Shown piece by piece: positions 1 through 8,607 of a DNA stretch of 64,000 bases (its first letter is position 1; every line of letters starts with the position of its first letter). Made by a program: the position numbers and the translations under genes. The notes below the pieces were generated by a model. That model did not search any database and was not told where the DNA came from. It worked only from the letters and a program-made list of their open reading frames with translations. The DNA is from Candidatus Thalassarchaeaceae archaeon (GTDB lineage Archaea > Thermoplasmatota > Poseidoniia > Poseidoniales > Thalassarchaeaceae): assembly GCA_029250605.1 (NCBI GenBank), contig JAQXEZ010000014.1, positions 124,001-188,000 of the forward strand, in the 5' to 3' direction.

Positions 1-1775
1 TCGTATGCCTCGGAGGTAAAGATGCCAGTCGAGCAGACGGAATCGGCTGCGCATGTAGCTGCGAAGTCACCGCTTCCGGAAGCTGCCCTAGGCTTGGTGT
101 TCTGGACACCGTTGGTAACCTCGGGTGCGTTGAACGACTCGAGGGCTGCCTCTCCAGCGAATCCATCCGCCCCGAAGACCGGTAGGGCTGCGCCCAGTCC
201 GGCCATTGTCTCGAGGATCAGTGCCGCGTCCGTGTTGTACGCGATCAGAACGACGGAATCGCAGGATCCGGCGTCGATGACGCCCTGAACGAGGCTGGAT
301 GCATCGGTTAGGGTGGTCTCATCGTAGCCTGCCTGCGTGCATAGGGTGTTTCCTGCTGCTTCCCAGTTCGACTTGAACGAGTCAGCGAGGCCAGCACCGT
401 AAGCGTTGACCATGTGCAGGAGAGCGGGGCTGGTTACCCCAGCTGCCGCGACCATGTCGGACATTGCCTCACCCTGGATCGCATCGCTTGGGACCACTCT
501 GTAGAAGTGTGGGTAAGCGGTTGCGTCACTGAGTGCTGGAGATGTGCTCGCGAACGAGACCATCGGGATCCCAGCTGCTGAGAGGACTGCGTTAGCCCCT
601 ATCGAAGCGCCGGAGCAAGCTGCTCCAGCCACTGCGACTACTCCAGAGTTAATCAGAGCCTGAGCAGAGGTACCTGCAGTGGTTCCATCGCACCCGGTGT
701 CACCGTATACTAATTCGTAGACGATGTCGTTTCCGTTAGCGTCGTCGTGGCCTGCTGCGTTCAGAGCCGTGATGGCTGCTGCCGTAGCGAAGTCGAAACC
801 TGGTCCGAAGTTACCGATTGGGCCTGTAGAGTCGTACATTGCTCCGATCTTGATGACGGTTGTTGGTAGTGGTAGCGGCTCTCCATCGAACATCGGGTTA
901 GCGGTGCCCATGTAGTGAGCTGCGATCTCGTCAGCTATCGCGTGCGCGATGTCTGCGTCGAATCCGACCACGTTGTTGTCTGCGTCATAGCTCTCGAAAG
1001 GAGCGTAGAACGGGTCCGTGCAGATCCTCAGTGCTCCGGAGTCCAGGACACCAGCGAGGTCGCTGTTTCCACTGGGCTCAGGGTACGCGGTAGCCGTGTC
1101 AGCAGTGCTGTCATCCGCAAGGGTGACTGCACCGTTGAAGGATGCTGCGTAAATCGAGTCATACTCTCCCGAGTCGACTATAGCGCTGATTGCCACGTTT
1201 AGGGCATCTAGGAGGTCGCCCGAGTCCTCGCGGACTGCGAAACCGAAGTTCTCATCGGAGAAGGTCGTCATCAGAGTTCCTTCCAAGGAGAGCACGGGTG
1301 CATCTCCCATTGCGTACATCACGTCACCGTTGTTCAGTGCTGCGATAACTGATGGGAAGTCCTCGTACCCAGATGTAGTAGCCATTGCAAGGTTCGCATC
1401 TGCGTACAGGTCAGAGGTCGTCCCGGACTGTACTCCGATGGTGACTCCGGCTGCATTCAGCTCGGAGACATCGCTGATGGATGCGGATCCGGATCCACCG
1501 ATTACACCCTGGCTACTAGTGTAGTAGGCAGTGGTGAAGTCGACGACTTCGTCACGCGCAGCGGTCTTGGTCATGGCTGAGATGATGACATCGCACATCT
1601 CGCCGGCATTCAGGTTGGGGATGATGGGGTCCCAAGCGGACTCCACCCATACTACGCTGACGTCGCTGGCCGCATTGTCTGCGTCCCAGTCGTCGTCCCC
1701 GCCTGCGCATCCAGCGAGACTAGCCGCTAGCATGCTCAGGGTAAGCATCATTGCTATCATTTTCTTGTTATACAT
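1..1775 (-). CDS. Fused solute-binding lipoprotein (SBP_bac_3-like plus LivJ-like), 3' end off window
   Basis: The reading frame is open from an ATG at 1775 to the window edge (591 codons, no stop), so the C-terminus is missing. Residues 1-23 form a lipoprotein signal peptide with lipobox LAGC (Cys23), which predicts a lipid-anchored extracellular protein. Residues about 37-212 match the amino-acid-binding SBP_bac_3 fold from its second strand onward (WDPIIPNLNAGE, TKTAARDEVVDFTTAYY). Residues about 243-288 match the missing first part of that fold (ALRICTDPFYAPFE, VVGFDADIAHAIADEI). From about 306 a type I branched-chain amino acid binding domain begins (VIKIGAMYDSTGPIGNFG). The protein therefore probably binds amino acids or similar small solutes, either for an ABC importer or as a sensor. 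No permease or ATPase gene is visible beside it. The domain order is odd and is discussed in the findings. Confidence 0.85.
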   Translation of the reverse strand, partial: MYNKKMIAMMLTLSMLAASLAGCAGGDDDWDADNAASDVSVVWVESAWDPIIPNLNAGEMCDVIISAMTKTAARDEVVDFTTAYYTSSQGVIGGSGSASISDVSELNAAGVTIGVQSGTTSDLYADANLAMATTSGYEDFPSVIAALNNGDVMYAMGDAPVLSLEGTLMTTFSDENFGFAVREDSGDLLDALNVAISAIVDSGEYDSIYAASFNGAVTLADDSTADTATAYPEPSGNSDLAGVLDSGALRICTDPFYAPFESYDADNNVVGFDADIAHAIADEIAAHYMGTANPMFDGEPLPLPTTVIKIGAMYDSTGPIGNFGPGFDFATAAAITALNAAGHDDANGNDIVYELVYGDTGCDGTTAGTSAQALINSGVVAVAGAACSGASIGANAVLSAAGIPMVSFASTSPALSDATAYPHFYRVVPSDAIQGEAMSDMVAAAGVTSPALLHMVNAYGAGLADSFKSNWEAAGNTLCTQAGYDETTLTDASSLVQGVIDAGSCDSVVLIAYNTDAALILETMAGLGAALPVFGADGFAGEAALESFNAPEVTNGVQNTKPRAASGSGDFAATCAADSVCSTGIFTSEAY

Positions 1776-1963
1776 AGTGTTCACACTATCCGTAAGCCCC
1801 GCGAAATACCTGCCGCATATAAACTATAGTGATTTTCTGTTTATAAGTAAATATCTGTAAATGGTCTTTGTTGGGCGAATTTCATGGTTTTTCTGCCCGA
1901 ATGATTCTCCTCCTGAGAACGGCCTTCCGAGAGGATGAAGTTGCTTCCTCTCTGCGACGTACC
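1776..1963. promoter_or_regulatory. AT-rich divergent promoter region
   Basis: This spacer lies between the divergent lipoprotein and purM starts. It contains AT-rich stretches resembling archaeal TATA boxes, such as GCATATAAACTATAG near 1815 and GTTTATAAGTAAATATC near 1839. These could drive transcription in both directions. The assignment rests on composition and position only; transcription starts cannot be read from sequence. Confidence 0.4.
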
Positions 1964-3085
1964 ATGGAGGACCCATTGGACTACGCATCAAGTGGAGTCG
2001 ATATAGACCTAGAGGGGCAAGCAGTGGCGAGTTTGATCGGGTCTCTGGTCCGGTCGAAGAGAGAGCCGGGGGAGCTAGGGGCGCCCGTCGATCTACCCGG
2101 TGGTTTTGGAGGAGTGATCGAATTCGGGGAATCCTGCCTGGCATTGGCTACCGATGGAGTTGGGTCTAAATTGCAGATTGCGAACGAGGTTGGTCAGCTT
2201 GGGGGCGTTGGGTTCGACTGTGTGGCCATGAACGTAAACGACCTGATTTGCGTTGGAGCCGAGCCTATCGCCTTCGTGGACTACATCGCAGTTCCGGTTG
2301 CAGACCCGGAGGTCCATGCTACTCTGGGGGCTTCCCTCTCCAAAGCCTGCGAAACAGCCAGAGTGACGCTTGCTGGGGGGGAGACTGCGACACTGCCAGG
2401 AATCGTGAAGGAGCTTGATCTCTCCGGCACCTCTCTGGGCTGGTTCCCCAAGGGCCACGGGATAACCGGACAGAATCTGAGAGAGGGTGACGTTTTGATT
2501 GGCCTTCCGAGCAGCGGAATCCACTCAAACGGGTATACACTAGTCCGTGCGGTGATCGAGAGATCTGGTTGCTCACTCGAAGACCCATGTCCCTTCGATC
2601 CGAGTCATTATTCGAGAGAAATAGAGAGGTTCTCCGAGGTAGATTCGCATCCCACTCTGGCCGAGGTGCTGTTGAACCCGACTCGGATATATGTCGATCC
2701 GGTGGTAGACCTTGTTCTGGAATCCCGGAGGGATGGAGGAGTCGTGGGACCTGAGTCTATCAAGGCAATTGCGCATATCACAGGAGGTGGTTTATCCAAC
2801 CTTCTCCGGCTCCATGACAGCCTCGGCTGGCATATCGATAGCCCACTGGAACCACAACCGGAGTTCGAGTGGATTTCCGATGTTGGATCGGTCGCTCCGG
2901 TAGAGATGAACCGGACCTTCAATATGGGGATGGGGATGGTGATTGCAGTCTCGGAGGACTCCTCTAAGGTGGTCGAGGAGTGGATTAGAAATCGATTGCC
3001 TGGAAGCAGGAGAGTCGGTAGAGTTGTCGATAATGGAAGATTGGTCACTCACTCGAATCCCGATGTAGTGTTCTCCCATTACTGA
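1964..3085 (+). CDS. purM: Phosphoribosylformylglycinamidine cyclo-ligase (AIR synthetase)
   Basis: This cytosolic enzyme closes the imidazole ring of purines, converting FGAM plus ATP to AIR. The frame is open further upstream from a TTG at 1868, but the ATG at 1964 gives the family's typical N-terminus (DYASSGVDIDLEG) and 373 residues, against about 345 for bacterial PurM. Family motifs are visible: ATDGVGSK near residue 62, NDLICVGAEPIAFVDY near residue 92, GGETATLPG, and SSGIHSNGYTL in the second half. The gene is followed after 37 bases by trm1 on the same strand. No other pur genes lie in the window, so purine genes look dispersed here. Confidence 0.95.
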   Translation: MEDPLDYASSGVDIDLEGQAVASLIGSLVRSKREPGELGAPVDLPGGFGGVIEFGESCLALATDGVGSKLQIANEVGQLGGVGFDCVAMNVNDLICVGAEPIAFVDYIAVPVADPEVHATLGASLSKACETARVTLAGGETATLPGIVKELDLSGTSLGWFPKGHGITGQNLREGDVLIGLPSSGIHSNGYTLVRAVIERSGCSLEDPCPFDPSHYSREIERFSEVDSHPTLAEVLLNPTRIYVDPVVDLVLESRRDGGVVGPESIKAIAHITGGGLSNLLRLHDSLGWHIDSPLEPQPEFEWISDVGSVAPVEMNRTFNMGMGMVIAVSEDSSKVVEEWIRNRLPGSRRVGRVVDNGRLVTHSNPDVVFSHY

Positions 3086-3122
3086 TGGTCAATTCCTTTT
3101 GTTAGGTCCTCCTCCGGTAACC

Positions 3123-4439
3123 ATGTCAATTGCCGATGGTGGAGTCCCCCATAGGGAGGGCAGGACCCTGATGCTCCTCCCAAACCTGCCTGAAGATGGC
3201 CAGGGCCCGGGGACCAAGGCCTCGGGCAAGGTGTTCTACAATCCGGCGATGGCTGGTAGTAGAACGAGGAGCGTTCTGCTGCTCAGGTATGCTTTGGATA
3301 TGGGCTTCCTCGGTGAAGGGACAGTGTATGCACTGGATGGCCTTACTGCATCTGGGCTTAGGGCTAGGAGATGGTTAAACGAGTTACCTGCAGAGATGTC
3401 CGAGAGGGTCTCTGCCACGATTGTTGATCTAGAGGAAGAGGCTTTGAGGTGGGCCGAGGCATCTCACGATGAGTTCCCCCCCTCTCAGGGAGGGGGGATA
3501 CTGGAGCCTTCGAAGGGTGACCTCAGGTCCGTTGTCCTCAGAAGCGGCAGGCACTGGGTGGACATCGATCCCTATGGTTCTCCGATGCCGTTCATTGATT
3601 CCGCCATGCAATCCATGGCCAGGAGCGGCGTGATGGAAGTTAGTGCGACTGACACTGCAGCCCTGACTGGTTCATCGAGGACTGCCCTGATGAGGCGTTA
3701 TGGTGCGAGAGTCAAGACCGATAGCCTTGCTCACGACTCTGGGATGAGGGTGATGCTAGCTACTTTCTCCAGAGTAGCCGCAAGGCACGATAGGGCGATT
3801 GTGCCCCTTCTCTCGGTTTGGGATTCACACCACCTCAGGGTTTCTTTCAGGGTTCTGAAGAGCGTTTCTACTGCAAACGAATTGGAAGACAGCATCGGGT
3901 GGAGGGTGCATTCCCCGACTAAGGAGGAGGTGCGTGCCTCAATCGACGCTGGTTTGCACCCCAACAGTTCGGTCGTTCACCTCCCCATGCATTGCATGTT
4001 ACCTCTGAAATTCCCCATTGATAGGAGAGACCCACGAGTCTCCGGGCCCCTGTGGGTGGGTCCGATGGGGGATAGAGATGCAATGTCCTCGATGACAGAG
4101 GAGAAAGCACTGGAGTCCAGTGGACCGGAATTCTCCGTAGATGACCCGATTGGTTGGGACGAACGCAGGGTCGAAGCCGAGAGGAAGAGGGTGGCAAGGA
4201 GCGTGAGGCACATTTCGGAAGAGTCCGATGCGATTTCGTCCAGCCATCTGGTTGTGGTCGACGATCTTGCTGCATGGTTGGGTTCGGGTGCACCTCCGAG
4301 CCCTAGGAGAATTGTCGACATGCTCAATGAAGCGGGCCATTCGGCCGGAGTGTCGAGCTATGGGAGGCCCTCTTTCAGGGCCAATGCCCCCTGGGAGGCA
4401 ATAGTGGAGGCGGCGATGTCTATTCAGCCGCCGATGTAG
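3123..4439 (+). CDS. trm1: tRNA (guanine26-N2)-dimethyltransferase Trm1
   Basis: Trm1 dimethylates G26 at the hinge between the D and anticodon stems of tRNA, using SAM. The sequence carries the family's KVFYNPAMAGSRTRSVLLL block near the N-terminus. The catalytic region has WVDIDPYGSPMPFIDSA followed by VSATDTAALTG. The length, about 438 residues from the ATG at 3123, fits archaeal Trm1. The upstream in-frame TTG at 3099 would add only eight residues and is less likely. The 3' end overlaps the 3' end of convergent moaA by 16 bases. Confidence 0.93.
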   Translation: MSIADGGVPHREGRTLMLLPNLPEDGQGPGTKASGKVFYNPAMAGSRTRSVLLLRYALDMGFLGEGTVYALDGLTASGLRARRWLNELPAEMSERVSATIVDLEEEALRWAEASHDEFPPSQGGGILEPSKGDLRSVVLRSGRHWVDIDPYGSPMPFIDSAMQSMARSGVMEVSATDTAALTGSSRTALMRRYGARVKTDSLAHDSGMRVMLATFSRVAARHDRAIVPLLSVWDSHHLRVSFRVLKSVSTANELEDSIGWRVHSPTKEEVRASIDAGLHPNSSVVHLPMHCMLPLKFPIDRRDPRVSGPLWVGPMGDRDAMSSMTEEKALESSGPEFSVDDPIGWDERRVEAERKRVARSVRHISEESDAISSSHLVVVDDLAAWLGSGAPPSPRRIVDMLNEAGHSAGVSSYGRPSFRANAPWEAIVEAAMSIQPPM

Positions 4440-5407
4440 GACATCTCAACTCTTGGCAGCGAAACTGCATCGGATGACCTGTCCTCACTGTACCTGTCTG
4501 ACCTTCTCGTCCATACTTCCCTGATTGCCTCGGTGAGTTTGGAGGGATCGTCCCCGTCCCTAATGAGTTCGGACATGTCATGCCCAACGGTGGTGAACAG
4601 ACAGGTGAACAGCTTCCCGTCGGATGATAGGCGGGCCCTCACGCAATCCCCGCAGAACGGCTGTGAGACCGATGAGATGAATCCAACCTCCCCGGAGCCG
4701 TCGGAATGACCCCACCTCGAGGCGACGTCGCTAGGGGATTGGCGCATGATCGGGACGAGGTCGAACTCCTTTGAGAGGAAATCCAGAATCTCAGAGGTTG
4801 GCACGACCTGGCCGGGAGTCCATCCGTTGGTACCCCCTACATCCATAAACTCGATGAAACGAACGGTCACCCCTGTCCCCCTGAATTGCCTGACGAGTTT
4901 TGGAATCTGTGACTCGTTCACCCCTCGCTGAACCACGCAATTGACCTTGACTGGCCCCAACCCACAACTGGTCGCCTCCTGGATTCCCTCGAGAATGTCG
5001 CTGACCGTCACATTGGAGTCTGTGACCCTGGAGTGCATGTCCTGGTCTATTGCATCGAGGCTGATTGTGACCCTGTCCAGTCCCGCCTCGGCAAGGCTCT
5101 CTGCCTCCCTCTTCAGGAATGACCCGTTCGTGGTGAGGGCTACCTCCAATCCCAAGTCGGAGATCTGCCTCACCAGCTTGGGGAGGTCCCTCCTGAGGAG
5201 GGGTTCGCCCCCCGTAATCCTCACCTTGCTCAGTCCCAATGGCTTGCATGCAAGGACGAACTTCTGAATTTGCTCGTAGGACAGGATATTGCTCTTGGGC
5301 AGGAATTTGTGCTCCTTTCCGAACCTCTCTCTGGGCATGCAGTACCTGCATCTGAAGTTGCATCTGTCAGTGACTGAGACCCTGAGATCCCTCAGGGGCC
5401 TGCCCAT
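4424..5407 (-). CDS. moaA: GTP 3',8-cyclase MoaA (molybdenum cofactor)
   Basis: This radical SAM enzyme performs the first step of molybdopterin synthesis, converting GTP to 3',8-cyclo-GTP. The SAM cluster motif CNFRCRYC is near residue 15 and the second cluster lies in the C-terminal region (CGDCVRARLSSDGKLFTC). The chain ends in the conserved double glycine (SYIGG) that completes the active site. The frame stays open to 5671, but the ATG at 5407 gives the canonical MGRPLRDLRVSVTDRCNF start and 327 residues, the usual size. The extension would run into the divergent NfuA-like gene. No other mo genes are present. Confidence 0.95.
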   Translation of the reverse strand: MGRPLRDLRVSVTDRCNFRCRYCMPRERFGKEHKFLPKSNILSYEQIQKFVLACKPLGLSKVRITGGEPLLRRDLPKLVRQISDLGLEVALTTNGSFLKREAESLAEAGLDRVTISLDAIDQDMHSRVTDSNVTVSDILEGIQEATSCGLGPVKVNCVVQRGVNESQIPKLVRQFRGTGVTVRFIEFMDVGGTNGWTPGQVVPTSEILDFLSKEFDLVPIMRQSPSDVASRWGHSDGSGEVGFISSVSQPFCGDCVRARLSSDGKLFTCLFTTVGHDMSELIRDGDDPSKLTEAIREVWTRRSDRYSEDRSSDAVSLPRVEMSYIGG

Positions 5408-5504
5408 GGTGTCCAGTGCCACGTGCGTTCGGTTCGGCCTCAGGTGAATTAGTTTGTCTGAAAGAGAACAGGTTGAAGAACGAGGGTTCACTGCCACATA
5501 CAGC

Positions 5505-6065
5505 ATGCTAGAGATTACTGAGAAGGCGAGGGAGATGCTGGATAAGTTCGCCGAGCAGGCCAATGGTGATGAGATGGCTCTGAAGATAGTGATTCTAGGA
5601 AGGGGCCCTAAGGGCTTCCAGTATGACTTGCAGTTGATTGGATTCGACGATGCACAAGAGGATGATATCAAGACCGAGGCAGATGGGTTGACGGTTTTCG
5701 TAGGAGCAAGAAGTGCCCCCTACCTGGATGGCACTATTCTGGATTACAAGGAGACTCTGATGGGGGGCGGGTTTAGTTTCGAGAACCCGAATCCGCTCTG
5801 GATCGATGACGTGTCCAAGTCGGTTGCGGAAGTCATAGAGAGCCAGGTGAACCCGCTTGTAGCATCACACGGCGGGCATGTCGATCTTGTCGGCGTAGAT
5901 GATGGAAAGGCGATGATCGCGTTCGGTGGGGGGTGCCAAGGTTGTGGGATGGTCGACGTCACTCTGAAGGAGGGGATCGAGGTGATGATCACCGAGGGGG
6001 TCCCTGGAATTACTGCGGTAGTCGATATGACTGACCACGACGCGGGCACCAACCCATTCTACTAA
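5505..6065 (+). CDS. NfuA-like Fe-S cluster carrier (A-type-like plus NifU C-terminal domain)
   Basis: This protein probably carries and delivers iron-sulfur clusters to target enzymes; MoaA, aconitase and the RecB-like nuclease in this window would be clients. The N-terminal half, from MLEITEKAREMLDKF, resembles a degenerate HesB/IscA domain. The C-terminal half is a NifU-type domain with the cluster-binding CxxC in GGGCQGCGMVDVTLKEGIE. This is the NfuA architecture. The frame also opens from a TTG at 5454, but the ATG at 5505 fits the domain start. The stop abuts the stop of the convergent PAC2 gene with no spacer. The family call is firm; the specific name is by architecture. Confidence 0.85.
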   Translation: MLEITEKAREMLDKFAEQANGDEMALKIVILGRGPKGFQYDLQLIGFDDAQEDDIKTEADGLTVFVGARSAPYLDGTILDYKETLMGGGFSFENPNPLWIDDVSKSVAEVIESQVNPLVASHGGHVDLVGVDDGKAMIAFGGGCQGCGMVDVTLKEGIEVMITEGVPGITAVVDMTDHDAGTNPFY

Positions 6066-6836
6066 TCAGTAGATCATCGGGACGTCGTCTTCGTCGTCTC
6101 CTGAATCTGGTGCTGGGAGGGCAGTTGACTGGGCTCTCTCGAAGGCCTCTCGGACTCTTTCTTCGATGTTCCTGGCATCCTCCAGAAGGCCGTCGACCGG
6201 TACCTCGATGCCGGCTAGCTCGCTCAGCCCCTCCACGGCAATCAGAGCGGCTCGTGCATCTGGGTAGATTGGGTTACACTCTGCCAAGAGGGCCGTGACA
6301 TCCAGCCCCCTCCTCTCTCCCTCCGCAATCAGGTATCCTGCTATTCCGGTCACCACTCCCTGCTGGATTCTCTGGATGCTTGATCTGTCGAGTTGGTCTC
6401 GTCCTGCTGAGGAGGAGGAGACTCCCCAAAGCTCGCTATCCTCCTTGATTCCCAAATCATTGCTAACTACCCCGTCAATCACGACTAGTCTGTCAAATCC
6501 TCCCTTGGTGAACCACTCCAGTACGGTATTCGCGAAGTAGATGTCATGCTCGCTTGTGAACTGGATCTCGGAGGTGAAGACCCCGATCCCATCGCCTTGG
6601 TAGACTCTGACCGGGTGCTTTGGGATCGAGTCGTGGATCAGCGCCACTGCAGGGAACTTTGGATGCAGCACTGTCCCCATGGGGCCTAACTTCAGGGAGC
6701 CGATCAGATGGGACGTGGCTATTACGCCTACAGAGCCTACCGTGGAGAAGCCGCAAACTGCTGTTCCGCCCAATCGTGAGGGGTCTGCCTCCGAGTGCAG
6801 GACCAGTGGGTAACCTCCGTCGGTTTCGTCGCTCAC
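6066..6836 (-). CDS. PAC2 family protein (proteasome assembly chaperone-like), paralog 1
   Basis: Archaeal PAC2 proteins are related to eukaryotic proteasome assembly chaperones, and some bind the 20S core. The chain of 256 residues (GTG start) shows the family pattern: GFSTVGSVGVIATSHLI near the N-terminus, FTSEIQFTSEHDIY mid-chain, a GVVTGIAGYLIAEGERRG block, and YPDARAALIAVEGLSEL towards the end. The tail is acidic (DSGDDEDD) and ends in PMIY with a terminal tyrosine. That is close to, but not, the proteasome-docking HbYX motif, which needs tyrosine second from the end. A second copy lies at 12058-12861. Confidence 0.85.
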   Translation of the reverse strand: MSDETDGGYPLVLHSEADPSRLGGTAVCGFSTVGSVGVIATSHLIGSLKLGPMGTVLHPKFPAVALIHDSIPKHPVRVYQGDGIGVFTSEIQFTSEHDIYFANTVLEWFTKGGFDRLVVIDGVVSNDLGIKEDSELWGVSSSSAGRDQLDRSSIQRIQQGVVTGIAGYLIAEGERRGLDVTALLAECNPIYPDARAALIAVEGLSELAGIEVPVDGLLEDARNIEERVREAFERAQSTALPAPDSGDDEDDVPMIY

Positions 6837-6949
6837 GGCATAGCGTTAGGCGGATGCTCTTTGAATCTCACGGATGATATGTTTTGAACGATATGTAAAG
6901 GAAAGAAGAGAAAAAATAACCTGATAAGTATCCTCTTGCAGGGGGCTTC

Positions 6950-7501
6950 GTGTCTGCAAAGAAGTCCGATGAATTGGGTGGCCTTTTCCTGAAGCTCGGC
7001 TCTCGGGACATCAATCTAGCGGACTACACCCGCGAGGCCAGCGATCGATGGCTGAAGGTGACAAACCAGGATACCTGGGCATCGACCCTTTCCAGAGTCA
7101 GGATTGCGAGGCAGGAGGCTTTGGAGAACACTCTAGAATCCATTAGAGCCAGTGGGTTCCCTGACAGGGGATCTTCATTCGCGAGGCTTCTGAACTCGTG
7201 CAGTATCGAAAACAAATCTGATGTGATACTGGCCGCAATACAATTCATGAGATCTGTGGAAAGGGAGGGTAATACCCCTCCTAGGGAGCTCAGGAGGCTG
7301 ATTGAAGATACTGGGAAATGGACGAAGAGATCCGTCAAGAAGTGGAATGTTTCCTTGTACATTGGTAGGATGCTGGAAGGGGGCCCGGGTGGTGTTGGTT
7401 CATTCCTCGAGTACCCCCGAAGAAGGCCACGGAAGAACTCGTACGTTGTGTTGACAGAGGCAGGCAGAGACCACCTTGACAAGCTGTCATTGAAGAGGTG
7501 A
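6950..7501 (+). CDS. Hypothetical protein with winged-helix-like C-terminus
   Basis: I do not recognise this 183-residue protein. It is highly charged, mostly helical in appearance, and has no signal or membrane segment. The last 40 residues (RRRPRKNSYVVLTEAGRDHL) look like the wing and final helix of an archaeal winged-helix domain, which suggests nucleic-acid binding; this is inference. It starts with GTG at 6950 after an AT-rich promoter-like spacer (about 6880-6930). The pentapeptide-repeat gene begins four bases after its stop, so the two are probably co-transcribed. Confidence 0.6.
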   Translation: MSAKKSDELGGLFLKLGSRDINLADYTREASDRWLKVTNQDTWASTLSRVRIARQEALENTLESIRASGFPDRGSSFARLLNSCSIENKSDVILAAIQFMRSVEREGNTPPRELRRLIEDTGKWTKRSVKKWNVSLYIGRMLEGGPGGVGSFLEYPRRRPRKNSYVVLTEAGRDHLDKLSLKR

Positions 7502-7505
7502 GTAG

Positions 7506-7892
7506 ATGGCAGAGGGTGGCAAGGACTGGTCTTTCACATCCCATGTGGGAGAGGATCTTCGCGGTGTGGATCTGTCGGGGGCCGACTTGCGGAGAGCAAG
7601 GCTGGACAGGGCCGATTTGGAAGGAGCTGATCTATCGGGGGCCGATTTGCGAAAAGCATCCCTGCGTGATGCCAATCTGATGAAGGCCGCGCTTGATGGC
7701 GCGGATCTAAGAGGGGCAAGGCTAGTGAAGGCCCGGCTGGGATTATCCAACCTCCAGGGGGCTAGGCTCGATGGGGCGGATATGCGAGGCATCCGTGGGA
7801 AGTATGCGGTTTGGAGAGAGGCCAACTGGTGGGATGCGATCATGGATGAGTCCCTAACGAAGGCGCTATCGAAGAAATGGCCCAAGGATTAG
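7506..7892 (+). CDS. Pentapeptide-repeat protein
   Basis: This is a 128-residue protein. About residues 17-95 are consecutive A(D/N/R)Lxx pentapeptides (for example DLRGVDLSGADLRRARLDRA), which fold into a right-handed four-sided beta-helix. Some members of the class mimic DNA and protect gyrase, but most have no known role, and the short coil here does not point to one. The start is four bases after the upstream gene, indicating an operon. The last four bases overlap the convergent thioesterase gene. Confidence 0.85.
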   Translation: MAEGGKDWSFTSHVGEDLRGVDLSGADLRRARLDRADLEGADLSGADLRKASLRDANLMKAALDGADLRGARLVKARLGLSNLQGARLDGADMRGIRGKYAVWREANWWDAIMDESLTKALSKKWPKD

Positions 7893-8308
7893 GGCTCTGG
7901 GCCCATCTTGGCTAGGCCTTCCCTCATCCAATCTGGGACCTCCATCTTTGACTTGACCTCACGCATGTCAGTGCAAACGGTAACCTGATCGGCAGTCCAG
8001 CAAAGCGTACCCTCTTGGTTTCGGAACTCGTAGTGCCAATGTATGGAGGTCCGGCCGATTCTCGGGACGGTGATTGTGCACTGCACTGTGTCCCCATAGG
8101 AAATGGGATGTGTGAACTTGGCCTCGCTATGGACCAACGGGAACGCAATGTTGTGCGATGACAGAATCTCATTGTAGTGCAAGCCACAAGAGAACTCCCA
8201 TGACTCCTCGTAGAATCGGTGGGCCATGTCCCAGAACCTCGGGTAGTAGACGATTTTTGCCAAGTCGACCATCGGGAAGTCGACTCTCCTCTCAGAGACG
8301 AATGCCAT
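7889..8308 (-). CDS. 4-hydroxybenzoyl-CoA thioesterase-like hotdog protein
   Basis: This is a single-domain hotdog-fold acyl-CoA thioesterase of the 4HBT/YbgC type, 139 residues. The signature is VDLAKIVYYPRFWDMAHRFYE near the N-terminus, with the position of the catalytic Asp occupied in VDLAKIVYY. It is followed by VHSEAKFTHPISYGDTVQ and IHWHYEFRNQEGTLCWTADQ, typical of the second half of the fold. It probably hydrolyses a small or medium acyl-CoA in the cytosol; the substrate cannot be read. The gene is just downstream of the two tRNA-Arg genes on the same strand. Confidence 0.85.
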   Translation of the reverse strand: MAFVSERRVDFPMVDLAKIVYYPRFWDMAHRFYEESWEFSCGLHYNEILSSHNIAFPLVHSEAKFTHPISYGDTVQCTITVPRIGRTSIHWHYEFRNQEGTLCWTADQVTVCTDMREVKSKMEVPDWMREGLAKMGPEP

Positions 8309-8356
8309 GCTCCCTCGTGGGTGGAATTTGGCTTGAACCTAACCTGTGGGGTTGAT

Positions 8357-8433
8357 TGGCGGACCCACCGCGATTCGAACACGGGTTTCCAGCTCCGGAG
8401 GCTAGAGTGATATCCAGGCTACACTATGGGTCC
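8357..8433 (-). tRNA. tRNA-Arg (anticodon CCG), with encoded CCA
   Basis: The cloverleaf reads from 8433 downwards. The acceptor stem is GGACCCA with TGGGTCC, the D arm contains GCCTGGATA (A20, an arginine identity base), and the T loop is TTCGAAT. The anticodon stem CTAGC/GCTGG carries loop CTCCGGA, giving anticodon CCG for codon CGG. G is the discriminator and CCA is encoded at 8357-8359. Confidence 0.93.
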
Positions 8434-8484
8434 AGAATGGGCCCCAACAGACGGAACTAATTGAACCGGTCGCCCATCATTGGT

Positions 8485-8561
8485 TGGCGGACCCACCGCG
8501 ATTCGAACACGGGTTACAAGCTCCGCAAGCTCATGTGATATCCAGGCTACACTATGGGTCC
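8485..8561 (-). tRNA. tRNA-Arg (anticodon GCG), with encoded CCA
   Basis: This gene is identical to the neighbouring tRNA-Arg(CCG) in the acceptor, D and T arms, and differs only in the anticodon arm. The stem TGAGC/GCTTG carries loop TTGCGGA, giving anticodon GCG for codons CGC/CGU. CCA is encoded at 8485-8487. It lies upstream of its twin on the same strand, separated by 51 bases. Confidence 0.92.
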
Positions 8562-8607
8562 AGCGACTTTTGGACGGTAGGGTCCGGCTTAATCCCGACG
8601 GTTGGAA

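Noticed and set aside
5408-5671. N-terminal extension of MoaA
   Set aside because: The extension is not family-like, has runs of Ser and Leu, and overlaps the divergent NfuA-like gene. The ATG at 5407 gives the canonical start.
8357-8561. Tandem tRNA pair as an integration (attachment) site duplicate
   Set aside because: Both copies are complete functional cloverleafs with different anticodons, and no integrase or foreign segment lies between or beside them.
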